A stretch of 64,000 nucleotides of DNA from Agromyces intestinalis (GCF_008365295.1 NZ_CP043505.1:3100001-3164000), one strand, 5' to 3'. Shown: positions 17,156 through 25,744, numbered from the stretch's first letter. Numbers and translations are program-made. Notes: a model not told the origin generated them from the letters alone.

Positions 17156-18441
17156 TTCGGCCGACGGTGAGACGGCGCCGCGGTGCGCTGGCGCGTGCCG
17201 GCGCCGTGCTCGCGGCCACCGTCGCGATGCTCGGGGTTGCGGTCGCGCCGGCCCGCGCCGACACCGTGCGCGACTACGAGTACTGGCTCACCGAGTACGG
17301 CTTCACGACCGCGTGGAACACCTCGCGCGGCGAGGGCATCAAGGTCGCGGTCATCGACACCGGCGTGGTCGGCTCGGTGGCCGAGCTGCAGGGCGTCGTC
17401 GTGGGCGGTACGGATCTCTCGGGGCTGGGCACGCCCGACGGGCAGACGCCGGTCGGCACCGCTGAGGACAAACACCACGGCACGCTCGTCGCGTCGCTGC
17501 TCGCCGGCCGCGGCACCGGGCCCGGCGCCGGGGTCATCGGCGTCGCGCCCGACTCGCTGCTGCTGTCGGCATCCGTCGCCTTCGGCGAGGAGACCGGATC
17601 GGCCGTGTCGAACGACGACCAGATCGCGCAGGCCGTGAAGTGGGCGGTCGACAACGGCGCGAAGGTGATCAACATGTCGCTCACCCGCAACACGCGCGAC
17701 TGGCCCGAGAGCTGGGACGATGCGTTCCTCTACGCCTTCTCGCACGACGTCGTGATCGTCGCGGCGGCCGGCAACCGCGGCAGCGGCACCACCGAGGTGG
17801 GTGCCCCGGCGACCATTCCCGGCGTGCTGACCGTGGCGGGCGTCGACCGCGACGGCACGGCGTCGTTCGACGCGAGCTCGCAGGGAATCACCATCTCGGT
17901 CGCCGCTCCCAGCGAAGACCTCGTCGGCGTGATGCCCGACGGCAGCCATGTCACGTGGGACGGCACCAGCGGCGCGACGCCGCTGGTCTCGGGGCTCGTG
18001 GCGCTCGTGCGGGCGGAGTATCCCGAGCTCGACGCCGGCAACATCATCAACCGAGTCATCAAGACCGCGAACCCCGATGGCCACGAGGTGCCGAGCCCGC
18101 TGTACGGCTGGGGGCTGATCGACCCGGTCGCAGCCCTGACCGCCGACGTGCCGCTCGTCGAATCGAGTCCGCTCGCCGAACTGCAGGAATGGATCCGCGT
18201 GCACCGGCGCGCGAACGCCGAGGAGCCCGAGCCTCCGGCGACCGAGACGCCGATCGTACCGATCGGCGATCCGCCGCTGCCGCGTGCGGATAGCGCCCAG
18301 ACCCTTCTGCCCACGCCGTGGACCCTCGCCTACATCACCGTGCCGCTCTCACTCACAGCCGGATTTGGTACGCTTGCAGCGCTGTTGGGCATCGGCGCCA
18401 CTCGGCATGTCCGGCGTTCCACTCGCGCGCGCGAGCAGTGA
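17152..18441 (+). CDS. Membrane-anchored subtilisin-like (S8) serine protease
   Basis: 429 residues. An N-terminal export signal (about 8-38, ending ARADT), a catalytic domain with Asp in VAVIDTGVVG (about 68), His in KHHGTLVASLLAG (about 108), the oxyanion Asn in AAAGNRG and Ser in GTSGATPLVSG (about 271), a linker with Pro/Glu (about 350-365) and a C-terminal membrane segment YITVPLSLTAGFGTLAALLGI followed by RHVRRSTRAR. This secreted-domain plus C-terminal anchor layout is that of mycosins, but no type VII secretion genes are in the window. The GTG start overlaps the DUF501 stop (GTGA), coupling it to the divisome-related gene. Substrate is unknown. Confidence 0.85.
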   Translation: MIRPTVRRRRGALARAGAVLAATVAMLGVAVAPARADTVRDYEYWLTEYGFTTAWNTSRGEGIKVAVIDTGVVGSVAELQGVVVGGTDLSGLGTPDGQTPVGTAEDKHHGTLVASLLAGRGTGPGAGVIGVAPDSLLLSASVAFGEETGSAVSNDDQIAQAVKWAVDNGAKVINMSLTRNTRDWPESWDDAFLYAFSHDVVIVAAAGNRGSGTTEVGAPATIPGVLTVAGVDRDGTASFDASSQGITISVAAPSEDLVGVMPDGSHVTWDGTSGATPLVSGLVALVRAEYPELDAGNIINRVIKTANPDGHEVPSPLYGWGLIDPVAALTADVPLVESSPLAELQEWIRVHRRANAEEPEPPATETPIVPIGDPPLPRADSAQTLLPTPWTLAYITVPLSLTAGFGTLAALLGIGATRHVRRSTRAREQ

Positions 18442-18475
18442 GCGCCACCCCCTGAGAACGAGGAGTCAATTCACC

Positions 18476-19873
18476 GTGCCCAAGATCCTGATCGTCGGTG
18501 GCGGTTACGCGGGCTTCTACACCGCGTGGAAGCTCGAGAAGTGGCTTCGCCCCGGCGAGGCCGAGGTGACGGTCGTCGACCCGCTGCCCTACATGACCTA
18601 CCAGCCGTTCCTCCCCGAGGTGGCTGCCGGCTCGATCGAACCCCGACACGCGGTGGTCGCCCAGCGGCGGCACCTGAAGAAGACCAACATCATCACCGCG
18701 AAGGTCACTCGCATCGACCACGCGTCGAAGACGGCCACCATCACGCCCGAGATCGGCGAGCCCTGGGAGTTCGAGTACGACGTCGTCGTCGTCACGGGCG
18801 GTGCCGTCTCGCGCACCTTCCCCATCCCGGGCATCGCCGAGAACGCGATCGGCCTGAAGTCGATCGAAGAGGCCGTCGCGATCCGCGACCGCGTGCTCCA
18901 CAACTTCGACAAGGCCGCAGCACTGCCCGCCGGCCCCGAGCGCGAGCGGCTGCTCACGTTCACCGTCGTCGGCGGCGGATTCGCGGGCATCGAGGTGTTC
19001 GCCGAACTCCGCTCGTTCGCGAGCGCCCTGCTCGAGTACTACCCGCAGCTCACGTTCGACGAGACGCACTTCCACCTCATCGAGGCGATGGGCCGCATCA
19101 TGCCCGAGGTGTCGCTGCCCACCAGCCACTGGGTGATCAAGCACCTCGCCCAGCGCGGCGCCGAGATCCACCTCGACACTCAGCTGAAGAGCGCCGTCGA
19201 CGGCGTCATCGAGCTGTCGACCGGCGAGACCTTCGAGTCCGACCTCATCGTGTGGACGGCGGGCGTCATGGCCAACCCCGGCATCGTTCGCACGAGCGAC
19301 CTCCCCGTCGAAGAGCGCGGCCGCATCAAGACGCGCGCCGACCTGCGGGTGGGCGACGAGGACGAGATCGTGGCCGACGCCTGGGCCGCCGGTGACATCT
19401 CGGCGGTGCCCGACCTCTCGGGCGGCGGTGTCGGCGGCTACTGCGTGCCGAACGCCCAGCACGCGGTGCGTCAGGGCAAGCTGCTCGCCAAGAACATCGT
19501 GGCGGTCCTGCGCGGCGAGGAGCCGAGGGAGTACTTCCACAAGAACCTCGGCGCGGTCGCCGGCCTCGGCATCGGCCAGGGTGTGTTCCAGTCGGGCAAG
19601 ATCGCGATCAAGGGTCTGTTCGCGTGGTTCGCCCACCGCGGCTACCACGGCCTCGCGATGCCGAGCTGGGAGCGCAAGTTCCGCGTCTTCTGGGGCTGGT
19701 GGAACAACTTCTGGCTCGGGCGCGACATCGTCGAGCTCGCGGCCCTGCAGACGCCGCGCGCCTCGTTCGAGGCTTTCGCCGCGCGTCCGAAGCCGCCGGC
19801 CGAGGCCGCGCCGGTGCCGGCGCCCGCCGCAGCCCCGGCGAAGGCCGAGAAAGAACCCGTCGCGGCCAAGTAG
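18476..19873 (+). CDS. ndh: Type II NADH dehydrogenase (NDH-2)
   Basis: 465 residues. Oxidises NADH and reduces menaquinone without pumping protons. The two Rossmann motifs are VGGGYAGFYTAW (about residue 7, FAD) and VVGGGFAGIEVFAEL (about 164, NADH). WTAGVMANPGI and WAAGDISAVPD match the family's FAD-proximal motif, and the C-terminal part (YHGLAMPSWERKFRVFWGWWNNFWLGRDIVEL) is the amphipathic membrane-binding region. An Ala/Pro/Lys tail ends the protein. The GTG start has GAGGAG about 10 nt upstream. It is followed by a hairpin terminator. Confidence 0.95.
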   Translation: MPKILIVGGGYAGFYTAWKLEKWLRPGEAEVTVVDPLPYMTYQPFLPEVAAGSIEPRHAVVAQRRHLKKTNIITAKVTRIDHASKTATITPEIGEPWEFEYDVVVVTGGAVSRTFPIPGIAENAIGLKSIEEAVAIRDRVLHNFDKAAALPAGPERERLLTFTVVGGGFAGIEVFAELRSFASALLEYYPQLTFDETHFHLIEAMGRIMPEVSLPTSHWVIKHLAQRGAEIHLDTQLKSAVDGVIELSTGETFESDLIVWTAGVMANPGIVRTSDLPVEERGRIKTRADLRVGDEDEIVADAWAAGDISAVPDLSGGGVGGYCVPNAQHAVRQGKLLAKNIVAVLRGEEPREYFHKNLGAVAGLGIGQGVFQSGKIAIKGLFAWFAHRGYHGLAMPSWERKFRVFWGWWNNFWLGRDIVELAALQTPRASFEAFAARPKPPAEAAPVPAPAAAPAKAEKEPVAAK

Positions 19874-19888
19874 TCGCTCGCGTTCGGT

Positions 19889-19928
19889 CCGAAGGGGTCG
19901 CATCCGGTTCGCCGGGGCGCCCCTTCGG
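19889..19928 (+). terminator. Hairpin between ndh and the tRNA
   Basis: CCGAAGGGG (19889-19897) pairs with CCCCTTCGG (19920-19928) around a 22-nt loop, 16 nt after the ndh stop. Confidence 0.6.
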
Positions 19929-19953
19929 TGTCGTGACGTCTCGTCGGTGCAGC

Positions 19954-19959
19954 TAGCGT
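19954..19959 (+). promoter_or_regulatory. Candidate -10 for the tRNA gene
   Basis: TAGCGT ends 8 nt before the first tRNA base, the expected distance to a transcription start just upstream of the mature 5' end. Confidence 0.45.
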
Positions 19960-19967
19960 TGACGCGG

Positions 19968-20041
19968 GCCCCCGTAGCCCAATCGGCAGAGGCAGGCGAC
20001 TTAAACTCGCCGCAGTCTGGGTTCGAATCCCAGCGGGGGCA
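19968..20041 (+). tRNA. tRNA-Leu (anticodon UAA), short variable arm
   Basis: A complete cloverleaf of 74 nt: acceptor GCCCCCG (19968-19974) with CGGGGGC (20034-20040) and discriminator A; D-loop AATCGGCAGA; anticodon stem GGCGA/TCGCC around CTTAAAC with anticodon TAA at 20002-20004; variable loop of 5 nt (GCAGT, 20012-20016); T stem CTGGG/CCCAG around TTCGAAT. No CCA is encoded. The UAA anticodon reads UUA leucine codons, and the D-loop and A73 are leucine-like, but canonical tRNA-Leu has a long class II variable arm. UUA codons look virtually absent from the genes here, although I did not check exhaustively. Confidence 0.92.
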
Positions 20042-20103
20042 CGCGCGACGACGCCGGCTGTCAACCCGTGGCGCCTGCCCGGTGGGTGAGGCAGCGTCGG
20101 AGG

Positions 20104-21279
20104 ATGAGAGCACTCACCTGGCAGTCGACGGGATCGGTCTCCGTCGAGGACGTTCCCGACCCGACCATCTCCGAGCCCACCGATGCGATCGTGCGCATCA
20201 CCTCGACGGCGATCTGCGGCTCCGACCTGCACCTGTACAACGTGCTCGGCCCGTTCCTCGCGAAGGGCGACATCCTGGGGCACGAGCCGATGGGCATCGT
20301 GCAGGAGGTCGGCGCAGAGGTGACCACCATCGCGCCGGGCGACCGGGTGGTCGTTCCGTTCGTGATCGCGTGCGGCACGTGCGTGATGTGCCGGCGCGGG
20401 CTGACCACGCAGTGCGAGACGACGCAGAACCGCGCTACGGGCACCGGCGCCGACCTGTACGGCTACACCGAGTTGTACGGGTCCGTGCCCGGCGGACAGG
20501 CCGAGTTCCTCCGCGTGAGACGCGCCGACGCGAACGTCATCAAGGTCGGGCACGACCTGCCCGACGACCGGTACGTGTTCCTGAGCGACATCCTGCCGAC
20601 CGCATGGCAGGGCGTGCAGTACGCGAGCGTCCCCGAGGGCGGCACGTTGGGCGTGCTCGGACTCGGTCCGGTGGGGCAGTTCGTCGCCCGCGTCGGGCGT
20701 CATCTCGGCCACCGGGTGATCGCCGTGGACCCCGTGCCCGAGCGCCGCGCGATGGCCGAACGGCACGGCGTCGAGACCTTCGACCTCGCCGACGACCTGC
20801 TCGAACGGCTTCGCGACGCGACCGACGGGCGCGGCCCCGCGAGTGTCGTCGACGCCGTGGGCATGGAGGCGCACGGCAATCCCGGTACCGAGTTCGTGCA
20901 GAAGGCGGTCGGCCTGCTTCCCGACGGCATCGCGAAACCGCTGATCACGAAGGGCGGCGTCGACCGTCTCGCCGCATTGCATCTTGCCCTCGACCTGGTG
21001 CAGCGCGGCGGCACGGTGTCGCTGAGCGGCGTGTACGCGGGCGCCGCCGATCCGATGCCGTTCATCACGATGTTCGACAAGCAGCTCGCGCTGCGCATGG
21101 GTCAGTGCAATGTGCACCGCTGGCGCGACGACCTGCTGCCGCTCGTGGAGGACCCGTCCGACCCGCTCGGCGTCGAAGACCTCGTCACCCATCGCGTGCC
21201 GCTCGAGCGTGCACCCGAGATGTACGACGTGTTCATGAACAAGGAAGATGGCTGCATCAAGGTCGTGCTGGAGCCCTGA
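20104..21279 (+). CDS. Zinc-dependent alcohol dehydrogenase (formaldehyde dehydrogenase-like)
   Basis: 391 residues, MDR superfamily. Catalytic zinc ligands are Cys in STAICGSDLHLY (about residue 38) and His-Glu in GHEPMG (about 59). The structural zinc site is in the CGTCVMCRRGLTTQCE region (about 90-106). The Rossmann motif is GLGPVGQFVARVG. The long insert after the structural site and KVGHDLPDDRYVFLSDILPTAWQG fit the glutathione-independent formaldehyde dehydrogenase-like branch, though the substrate cannot be read from sequence. The ATG has no well-spaced RBS. It lies 62 bp after the tRNA gene and ends 12 bp before the convergent surE. Confidence 0.88.
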   Translation: MRALTWQSTGSVSVEDVPDPTISEPTDAIVRITSTAICGSDLHLYNVLGPFLAKGDILGHEPMGIVQEVGAEVTTIAPGDRVVVPFVIACGTCVMCRRGLTTQCETTQNRATGTGADLYGYTELYGSVPGGQAEFLRVRRADANVIKVGHDLPDDRYVFLSDILPTAWQGVQYASVPEGGTLGVLGLGPVGQFVARVGRHLGHRVIAVDPVPERRAMAERHGVETFDLADDLLERLRDATDGRGPASVVDAVGMEAHGNPGTEFVQKAVGLLPDGIAKPLITKGGVDRLAALHLALDLVQRGGTVSLSGVYAGAADPMPFITMFDKQLALRMGQCNVHRWRDDLLPLVEDPSDPLGVEDLVTHRVPLERAPEMYDVFMNKEDGCIKVVLEP

Positions 21280-21291
21280 CGTGAGGATCGG

Positions 21292-22038
21292 TCAGCCGCG
21301 CGGTCGCAGCCCGAACGGCACGATCGACACCGCGTCGATGCCGGTCACGGTGACCCAGCCGTCGGCGAGCAGGGCCGCGTCGCTGCCCTCCAGGGGGTCG
21401 TTCGGGAGGTCCTCGACCGCGAGGCGGATGTGATGCTCGTCCTGCTCGGTGAGCGTGGTCTGCACGATGCCGAACGGGGCGAGCCCCGCTTCGATGAGTC
21501 CGCGATGGCTCGCCGCATTCGGCACGTTGAGGTTCAGCACCGTGCCGCGCGGTCGCCGCACGAGCTCGGGCACGAGCCCGACGGCGGCGTCGGCGGCGAC
21601 CTCCCAGTGGAACTCGCGAGGGTCCATTCCGACATCGAGCGATACGGCGACGGCCCACGCGCCGTTGAGGCCGCCGGTGAGTGCCGCGCCGACGGTGCCG
21701 GAATGGAGGATGGCCCGCCCCACGTTCGCGCCGTGGTTCACGCCCGACAGCACGACGTCGGGCGGTTCGCCGAAGGCGCCCCGAGCAGCGATGAGCGCGA
21801 TGAGCCCGGGTCCGCCGTGCACCGCGAACGCGGCGACGTCGAGCCGGTCGAACGTGCGCCGGTCGACGGCGATGCGCCCGTCGGCCTCGGCGGCCACGAT
21901 CGAGGCGCTCGAACCGCTCGACTGCTCCGCAGGCGCCGCGACGACGACGTCGTGGCCGGCGGATCGGGCCGCTGCGGCGAGGGCGTGCAGGCCGGCGGCG
22001 TCGATGCCGTCGTCATTCGTCACGAGCACCCGGGTCAT
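21292..22038 (-). CDS. surE: 5'/3'-nucleotidase SurE
   Basis: 248 residues. A metal-dependent phosphatase that acts on nucleoside monophosphates and sometimes polyphosphate. The N-terminal metal site VLVTNDDGIDAAGL (adjacent Asp pair), Ser in AEQSSGS, and Asn in LSGVNHGANVG are all present, as are the GTVGAALTGGLNGAWAVAVSL core and the Asn-containing LNLNVPN. It overlaps the upstream pfkB gene by 4 bp (ATGA), so the two form an operon on the minus strand. Confidence 0.93.
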   Translation of the reverse strand: MTRVLVTNDDGIDAAGLHALAAAARSAGHDVVVAAPAEQSSGSSASIVAAEADGRIAVDRRTFDRLDVAAFAVHGGPGLIALIAARGAFGEPPDVVLSGVNHGANVGRAILHSGTVGAALTGGLNGAWAVAVSLDVGMDPREFHWEVAADAAVGLVPELVRRPRGTVLNLNVPNAASHRGLIEAGLAPFGIVQTTLTEQDEHHIRLAVEDLPNDPLEGSDAALLADGWVTVTGIDAVSIVPFGLRPRG

Positions 22039-23045
22039 GAGGTGATCTCCTCTGGCGGTGCGGGTGTTGCGAGCGCGGCGAGCCCGTCGGGACTGACGCG
22101 ACCGGCGGGCTCGTCGAGCCCGGCGGGCTCGTCGAGCGTGCGTACCGTCACGAGTTCGCGCAGCCGCCCGATGGTCTCGAGGTCGCCCGTGCCGAGCCCG
22201 TGGCGGGTCACGTTCAGTGCTCCGGCGGCCGCGCCGAGCGTGACGGCCTCGCGGACCGTCTCGCCCCGCACGAGCCCCGCCGTGATGCCGGCCGTGAGCG
22301 AGTCTCCGGCGCCCCGCGTGTCGACGATCTCGAGCTGCGGCGGCGTCACCTCGAGGAACCCGTCCGCGTCGAGCAGCAGCAGCGGCTCGCTCGCGCGAGT
22401 GACGACCACGGTCTCGGCGCCGCGGGCGTGCAACTCGCGCATCGCCGCCATGACCGCCTGCGGCGAGGCATCGGCCACCAGGCCGTCGTCCTGCAGTTCC
22501 TCGTCGCTCACCTTCAACACGTCGACACCGCCCCCGACCGCGGCTGCGAGGCGTTCGCCCGACAGGTCGACGACCACCCGCGCGCCGGCGGTGCGCAGGT
22601 CGGCGGCGAGCCGGCGATACGTGTCGGGTGGCAGGGCGTCGTCGCCGTCGGGACCGCTCAGGATCACGAGACCGGTCGCGATACCCTCGCGGATCGCCGT
22701 GCTGCACAGCTCGTCGAGCTCGTGGCGGCCGAGCGGGTCGCCCTGCTCCTCGGCGACGGCCACGCGTTCGCCGCTGCGCCGGTCGTGCAGGTACGTGGGT
22801 CCGCGCCCCGCGCGTTCCACCGCGGCGACCTCGACGCCCTCGTCGTCGAGCAGGTGTCGCAGCACGGTGCCGGTTTCGCCGGTGAGCGTGCAGCACATCG
22901 TGACGGATACACCGAGTCTGCGAAGCATCCGCGCCTGCCACACGCCCTGGCCGCCCGCGTGCACGTGGACCTCGTCGCCCGATGGGTGGGCCTCGACGGT
23001 CACGGTGAGCGACGGCGCGGGTGCGAAGACGAGAACATCGGTCAT
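22035..23045 (-). CDS. PfkB-family sugar or nucleoside kinase
   Basis: 336 residues, ribokinase/PfkB fold. The anion-hole and catalytic base motif DTRGAGDSLTAGI (about residue 255) and the N-terminal GGQGVWQARMLRRLG region resemble 1-phosphofructokinase/tagatose-6-phosphate kinases more than ribokinase. Substrate is not assignable. The C-terminus has an 18-bp tandem duplication in DNA (22102-22137) encoding a repeated DEPAG. Start at ATG 23045 is supported by a TACCGT hexamer 6 nt upstream (leaderless). It is translationally coupled to surE. Confidence 0.85.
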   Translation of the reverse strand: MTDVLVFAPAPSLTVTVEAHPSGDEVHVHAGGQGVWQARMLRRLGVSVTMCCTLTGETGTVLRHLLDDEGVEVAAVERAGRGPTYLHDRRSGERVAVAEEQGDPLGRHELDELCSTAIREGIATGLVILSGPDGDDALPPDTYRRLAADLRTAGARVVVDLSGERLAAAVGGGVDVLKVSDEELQDDGLVADASPQAVMAAMRELHARGAETVVVTRASEPLLLLDADGFLEVTPPQLEIVDTRGAGDSLTAGITAGLVRGETVREAVTLGAAAGALNVTRHGLGTGDLETIGRLRELVTVRTLDEPAGLDEPAGRVSPDGLAALATPAPPEEITS

Positions 23046-23051
23046 GGCTCG

Positions 23052-23057
23052 ACGGTA
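23052..23057 (-). promoter_or_regulatory. Leaderless -10 for pfkB-surE
   Basis: On the minus strand TACCGT is followed by 6 nt and the ATG at 23045. Confidence 0.5.
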
Positions 23058-23102
23058 GGCGCGGCAGAACTCCGACGTCATCCCCTTGCGCTCGAGGGCA
23101 TG

Positions 23103-23143
23103 ATCGAATCTGTTCGACTCGGATCGAATACGGCCGATTCGAT
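23103..23143. promoter_or_regulatory. ATCGAAT repeats between pfkB and the GH5 gene
   Basis: ATCGAAT occurs at 23103-23109 and 23123-23129, and its complement ATTCGAT at 23137-23143; the last two form a perfect 7-bp inverted repeat with a 7-nt spacer. This looks like a transcription-factor site serving one or both divergent genes. The factor is unknown. Confidence 0.45.
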
Positions 23144-23176
23144 GGCCGGCGCGGGATCGCCGACCGTAGCATCACG

Positions 23177-23207
23177 CACTGTTGAACAGTGACGTGCAAT
23201 GTTGCAC
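23177..23207 (+). promoter_or_regulatory. Two adjacent palindromes upstream of the GH5 gene
   Basis: CACTGTT-G-AACAGTG (23177-23191) is followed by GTGCAA-TG-TTGCAC (23194-23207), ending 14 nt before the ATG. They differ from the CebR-type operator of cellulose-regulated genes. Probable operators for an unidentified repressor. Confidence 0.5.
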
Positions 23208-23221
23208 AGATTGGTCGATCC

Positions 23222-24709
23222 ATGACACAGAATCCCTCCGGCGCCCCCTCGCGGCGCACCATCTCGCGCCGTGTGATCGGCATGCTGATCGGGCTGCTCC
23301 TGCTCCCGCTCGCCGTCGTCGTCACGGCGCAGCCGGCCTCGGCCGCGACCAGCCAATTCCGCGGCTTCAACTGGGCGGTGCTCGGCGACAACTTCAACAA
23401 GAACCCCCTCGTCCTCGACGGGCTGAGCGCCTCCGACAGCTACGCGACCGTCAAGGCCAAGGCGAACGCGCTCTACGACGACATGCAGTCGACGATGGGC
23501 GCCAACACCGTCCGCCTGCCGGTCAATACCCACACGGTGGGCGGTAGTTTCTGGAGTGCCTACCGCGGCACGATCGACGCCGCCACCGAGCGCGGCTGGA
23601 AGGTCATCCTCGCCTACTGGGAGGACGGTGCGGCGTCCGGCGGCCGGGTCACCAACTCGGATGCGTTCCACGCGATGTGGACCACGGTGATCAACGCCTA
23701 CGGCGGCAACTCGAACGTCTACTTCGAGCCGATGAACGAGCCGCACGGCTACTCGTCGCAGGAGTGGCGCGACGTCGCAGCGCGTTGGCTCGACCGCCAC
23801 ACCGGCGCCCCCAAAGCCCGCGTGCTCATCGGCGGCACCGGCTACAGCCAGGATCTGCGCGACATCTGCAACGACAGCCGCTTCAACAGCACTCTGCTTT
23901 CGTTCCACCACTACGCCTTCATGTACAGCGCGATGACGTACGACGCCTTCCTGAGCCACATCAAGACCCGCCTCGGCAACTGCGCTTCCCGCGCGGTCGT
24001 CACCGAATTCGGTTCCCCGATGAACAACGGCCTCGACTACGCCAATGCGGGCAGCACCGACAACTTCGTGCGGTACCTTCGCGCGATCGCCCAGGTGATG
24101 CGTGAGAACAACATGGGCGGCACGTACTGGCCCGCGCTCGGCGGGAAGCCCGGCGACATCGGCTACGACTGGTACTCGATGTTCGCCAAGAGCGGCAGCG
24201 GCACCAACCTCAACCTGTCGATCCGAAACCAGTCGGGTGCCGACCGAGTTCGCTACGCATGGGGCGACAACGTCGGCGGCGGCTCCGGAGGCGGCTCGGG
24301 GTCGGGTCGCACCATCGTGAACCAGAACTCGGGCAAGTGCCTCGACGTGGTGGGCGGCTCGACCGAGAACGGCGCCGAGGTGATCCAGTACACCTGCGGC
24401 AGCGGCGCCAACCAGCGGTGGACGCTGACCGACCGCGGCAACGGCTACTACAACATCGTATCGGCGCAGTCGGGCAAGTGCCTGGATGTCACGAGCGCCT
24501 CCACCGCCGACGGCGCGACGATCAAGATGTACACGTGCGGCAACGGCACCAACCAGCAGTTCGAGCGGCGCGCCGCCGGCAGCTACTCCCAGTTGGTCGC
24601 CCGCCACTCGGGCAAGTGCGTCGACATCCCCGCTTCGTCGACCGACAACGGCATTCGCATCAAGCAGTACCCGTGCAACAGCGGTGCCAACCAGCGCTGG
24701 TCCCTGTGA
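23222..24709 (+). CDS. Secreted GH5 family glycoside hydrolase with ricin-type (CBM13) lectin domain
   Basis: 495 residues. The signal peptide (Arg-rich n-region, hydrophobic about 14-30, AQPASA cleavage) is followed by a GH5 TIM barrel (about 40-345). The acid/base Glu is in YFEPMNEPHG (about 171) and the nucleophile Glu in VVTEFGSP (about 261); the conserved His pair is in SFHHYAF. A Gly/Ser linker (GGGSGGGSGSG) leads to a three-repeat beta-trefoil with QxW-type motifs NQRWTL, NQQFE and NQRWSL. GH5 members cleave beta-glucans or mannans; the exact substrate is not decided here. ATG 23222 is taken as start; a GTG at 23189 is possible but lies inside the palindromes. Confidence 0.88.
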   Translation: MTQNPSGAPSRRTISRRVIGMLIGLLLLPLAVVVTAQPASAATSQFRGFNWAVLGDNFNKNPLVLDGLSASDSYATVKAKANALYDDMQSTMGANTVRLPVNTHTVGGSFWSAYRGTIDAATERGWKVILAYWEDGAASGGRVTNSDAFHAMWTTVINAYGGNSNVYFEPMNEPHGYSSQEWRDVAARWLDRHTGAPKARVLIGGTGYSQDLRDICNDSRFNSTLLSFHHYAFMYSAMTYDAFLSHIKTRLGNCASRAVVTEFGSPMNNGLDYANAGSTDNFVRYLRAIAQVMRENNMGGTYWPALGGKPGDIGYDWYSMFAKSGSGTNLNLSIRNQSGADRVRYAWGDNVGGGSGGGSGSGRTIVNQNSGKCLDVVGGSTENGAEVIQYTCGSGANQRWTLTDRGNGYYNIVSAQSGKCLDVTSASTADGATIKMYTCGNGTNQQFERRAAGSYSQLVARHSGKCVDIPASSTDNGIRIKQYPCNSGANQRWSL

Positions 24710-24754
24710 CCGGTCGTTGAGCCCGACCGGTCGCGGAGTCGGCCGGTCTGAACG

Positions 24755-24792
24755 GGGCGGCGGGACGCGCTCGATCGAGCGGCCCGCCGCCC
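24755..24792. terminator. Bidirectional hairpin between GH5 gene and ppx
   Basis: GGGCGGCGGG (24755-24764) pairs perfectly with CCCGCCGCCC (24783-24792), and the loop contains the self-complementary CGCTCGATCGAGCG. Located between convergent genes. Confidence 0.7.
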
Positions 24793-24817
24793 TTCGCTGC
24801 GCCCGAGAGTCGGGGCG

Positions 24818-25744
24818 CTACGACAGTCGGTCGAGCCGGCGCAGGATGACTCCCTCGCGCAGCGCCCAGGGCGACACCTCGAGCGACTTCACGCCGAATG
24901 CGCGCATCGCCTCGCTGAGCACGACCGCACCGGCCACGATCTGGAAGGTGCGGTCTTCGGTGATGCCGGGCAGCGCGGGCCGGGCGTCGGCGGGGATGCG
25001 GGCCAGGCGCGGGGTCCAGTCGTCGAGGCCCTTCAGCCGCAGCACCGAGCGGTCGGATGCCCCGGGCCCATCCTCGGTCGAACCGGCGAGCCGCGCGAGC
25101 GAGCGGATCGTCTTCGACGAGCCGACGACGTGGTCGGGGCGGGCACCTGACGAGAACCCGCCCGCGACGTCGGCGAGCACCGAACGCGCGTGCGCCCGAA
25201 GCCGGTCGATCTCCTCGGGCCGCGGCGGGTCGTGCTGGAGGAACTCCACGGTGGACCTGCCGGCGCCGAGCGGCACCGACAGTGCGACATCGGGGTCTTC
25301 GTCCTGGCCGAGCGCGAGCTCGAGCGAACCGCCGCCGATGTCGAACAGCAGGATGCGACCGGCCGACCACCCGAACCAGCGGCGCACGGCGAGGAACGTG
25401 AGGCGCGATTCATCCGCGCCGCTCAGCACCTGCAGCTCGACGCCGGTCTCGCTCGCGACGCGGGCGAGCACCTTCTCGCCGTTGCGCGCCTCGCGGATCG
25501 CCGACGTGGCGAACGGAAGCAGCTCGTCGATGCCGTCGTCGCGCGCGGCCGCGACCGCGTCGCGGATCGAGCCGACGATCGCTTCGACTCCCTCGGGGCT
25601 GATCGCTCCGTCGGGCTCGAGATATCGCATGAGTCGCAGCACGGCCTTGTGCGACGACTGCGGCAGCGGCCGCGCGCCGGGGTGCGCATCGACCACGAGC
25701 AGGTGCACGGTGTTGGAACCGACGTCGAGAACCCCGAGGCGCAT
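24818..25744 (-). CDS. ppx: Exopolyphosphatase, Ppx/GppA family
   Basis: 308 residues, the short two-domain actinobacterial form without the C-terminal HD-like domain of E. coli Ppx (about 510 residues). ASKHA nucleotide-binding motifs are LGVLDVGSNTVHLLVVD at the N-terminus and LLFDIGGGSLELALG (about 140). The family degrades polyphosphate and/or pppGpp. In M. tuberculosis the equivalent gene (Rv1026) directly follows DUF501; here 6.4 kb of other genes intervene. Confidence 0.9.
   Translation of the reverse strand: MRLGVLDVGSNTVHLLVVDAHPGARPLPQSSHKAVLRLMRYLEPDGAISPEGVEAIVGSIRDAVAAARDDGIDELLPFATSAIREARNGEKVLARVASETGVELQVLSGADESRLTFLAVRRWFGWSAGRILLFDIGGGSLELALGQDEDPDVALSVPLGAGRSTVEFLQHDPPRPEEIDRLRAHARSVLADVAGGFSSGARPDHVVGSSKTIRSLARLAGSTEDGPGASDRSVLRLKGLDDWTPRLARIPADARPALPGITEDRTFQIVAGAVVLSEAMRAFGVKSLEVSPWALREGVILRRLDRLS

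Noticed and set aside
17152..18441. Type VII secretion locus suggested by the mycosin-like protease
   Set aside because: No EccB/C/D/E or WXG100 genes in the window.
19968..21279. Integrative element at the tRNA 3' end carrying the alcohol dehydrogenase
   Set aside because: No integrase, no repeated tRNA 3' segment seen nearby and no composition change.
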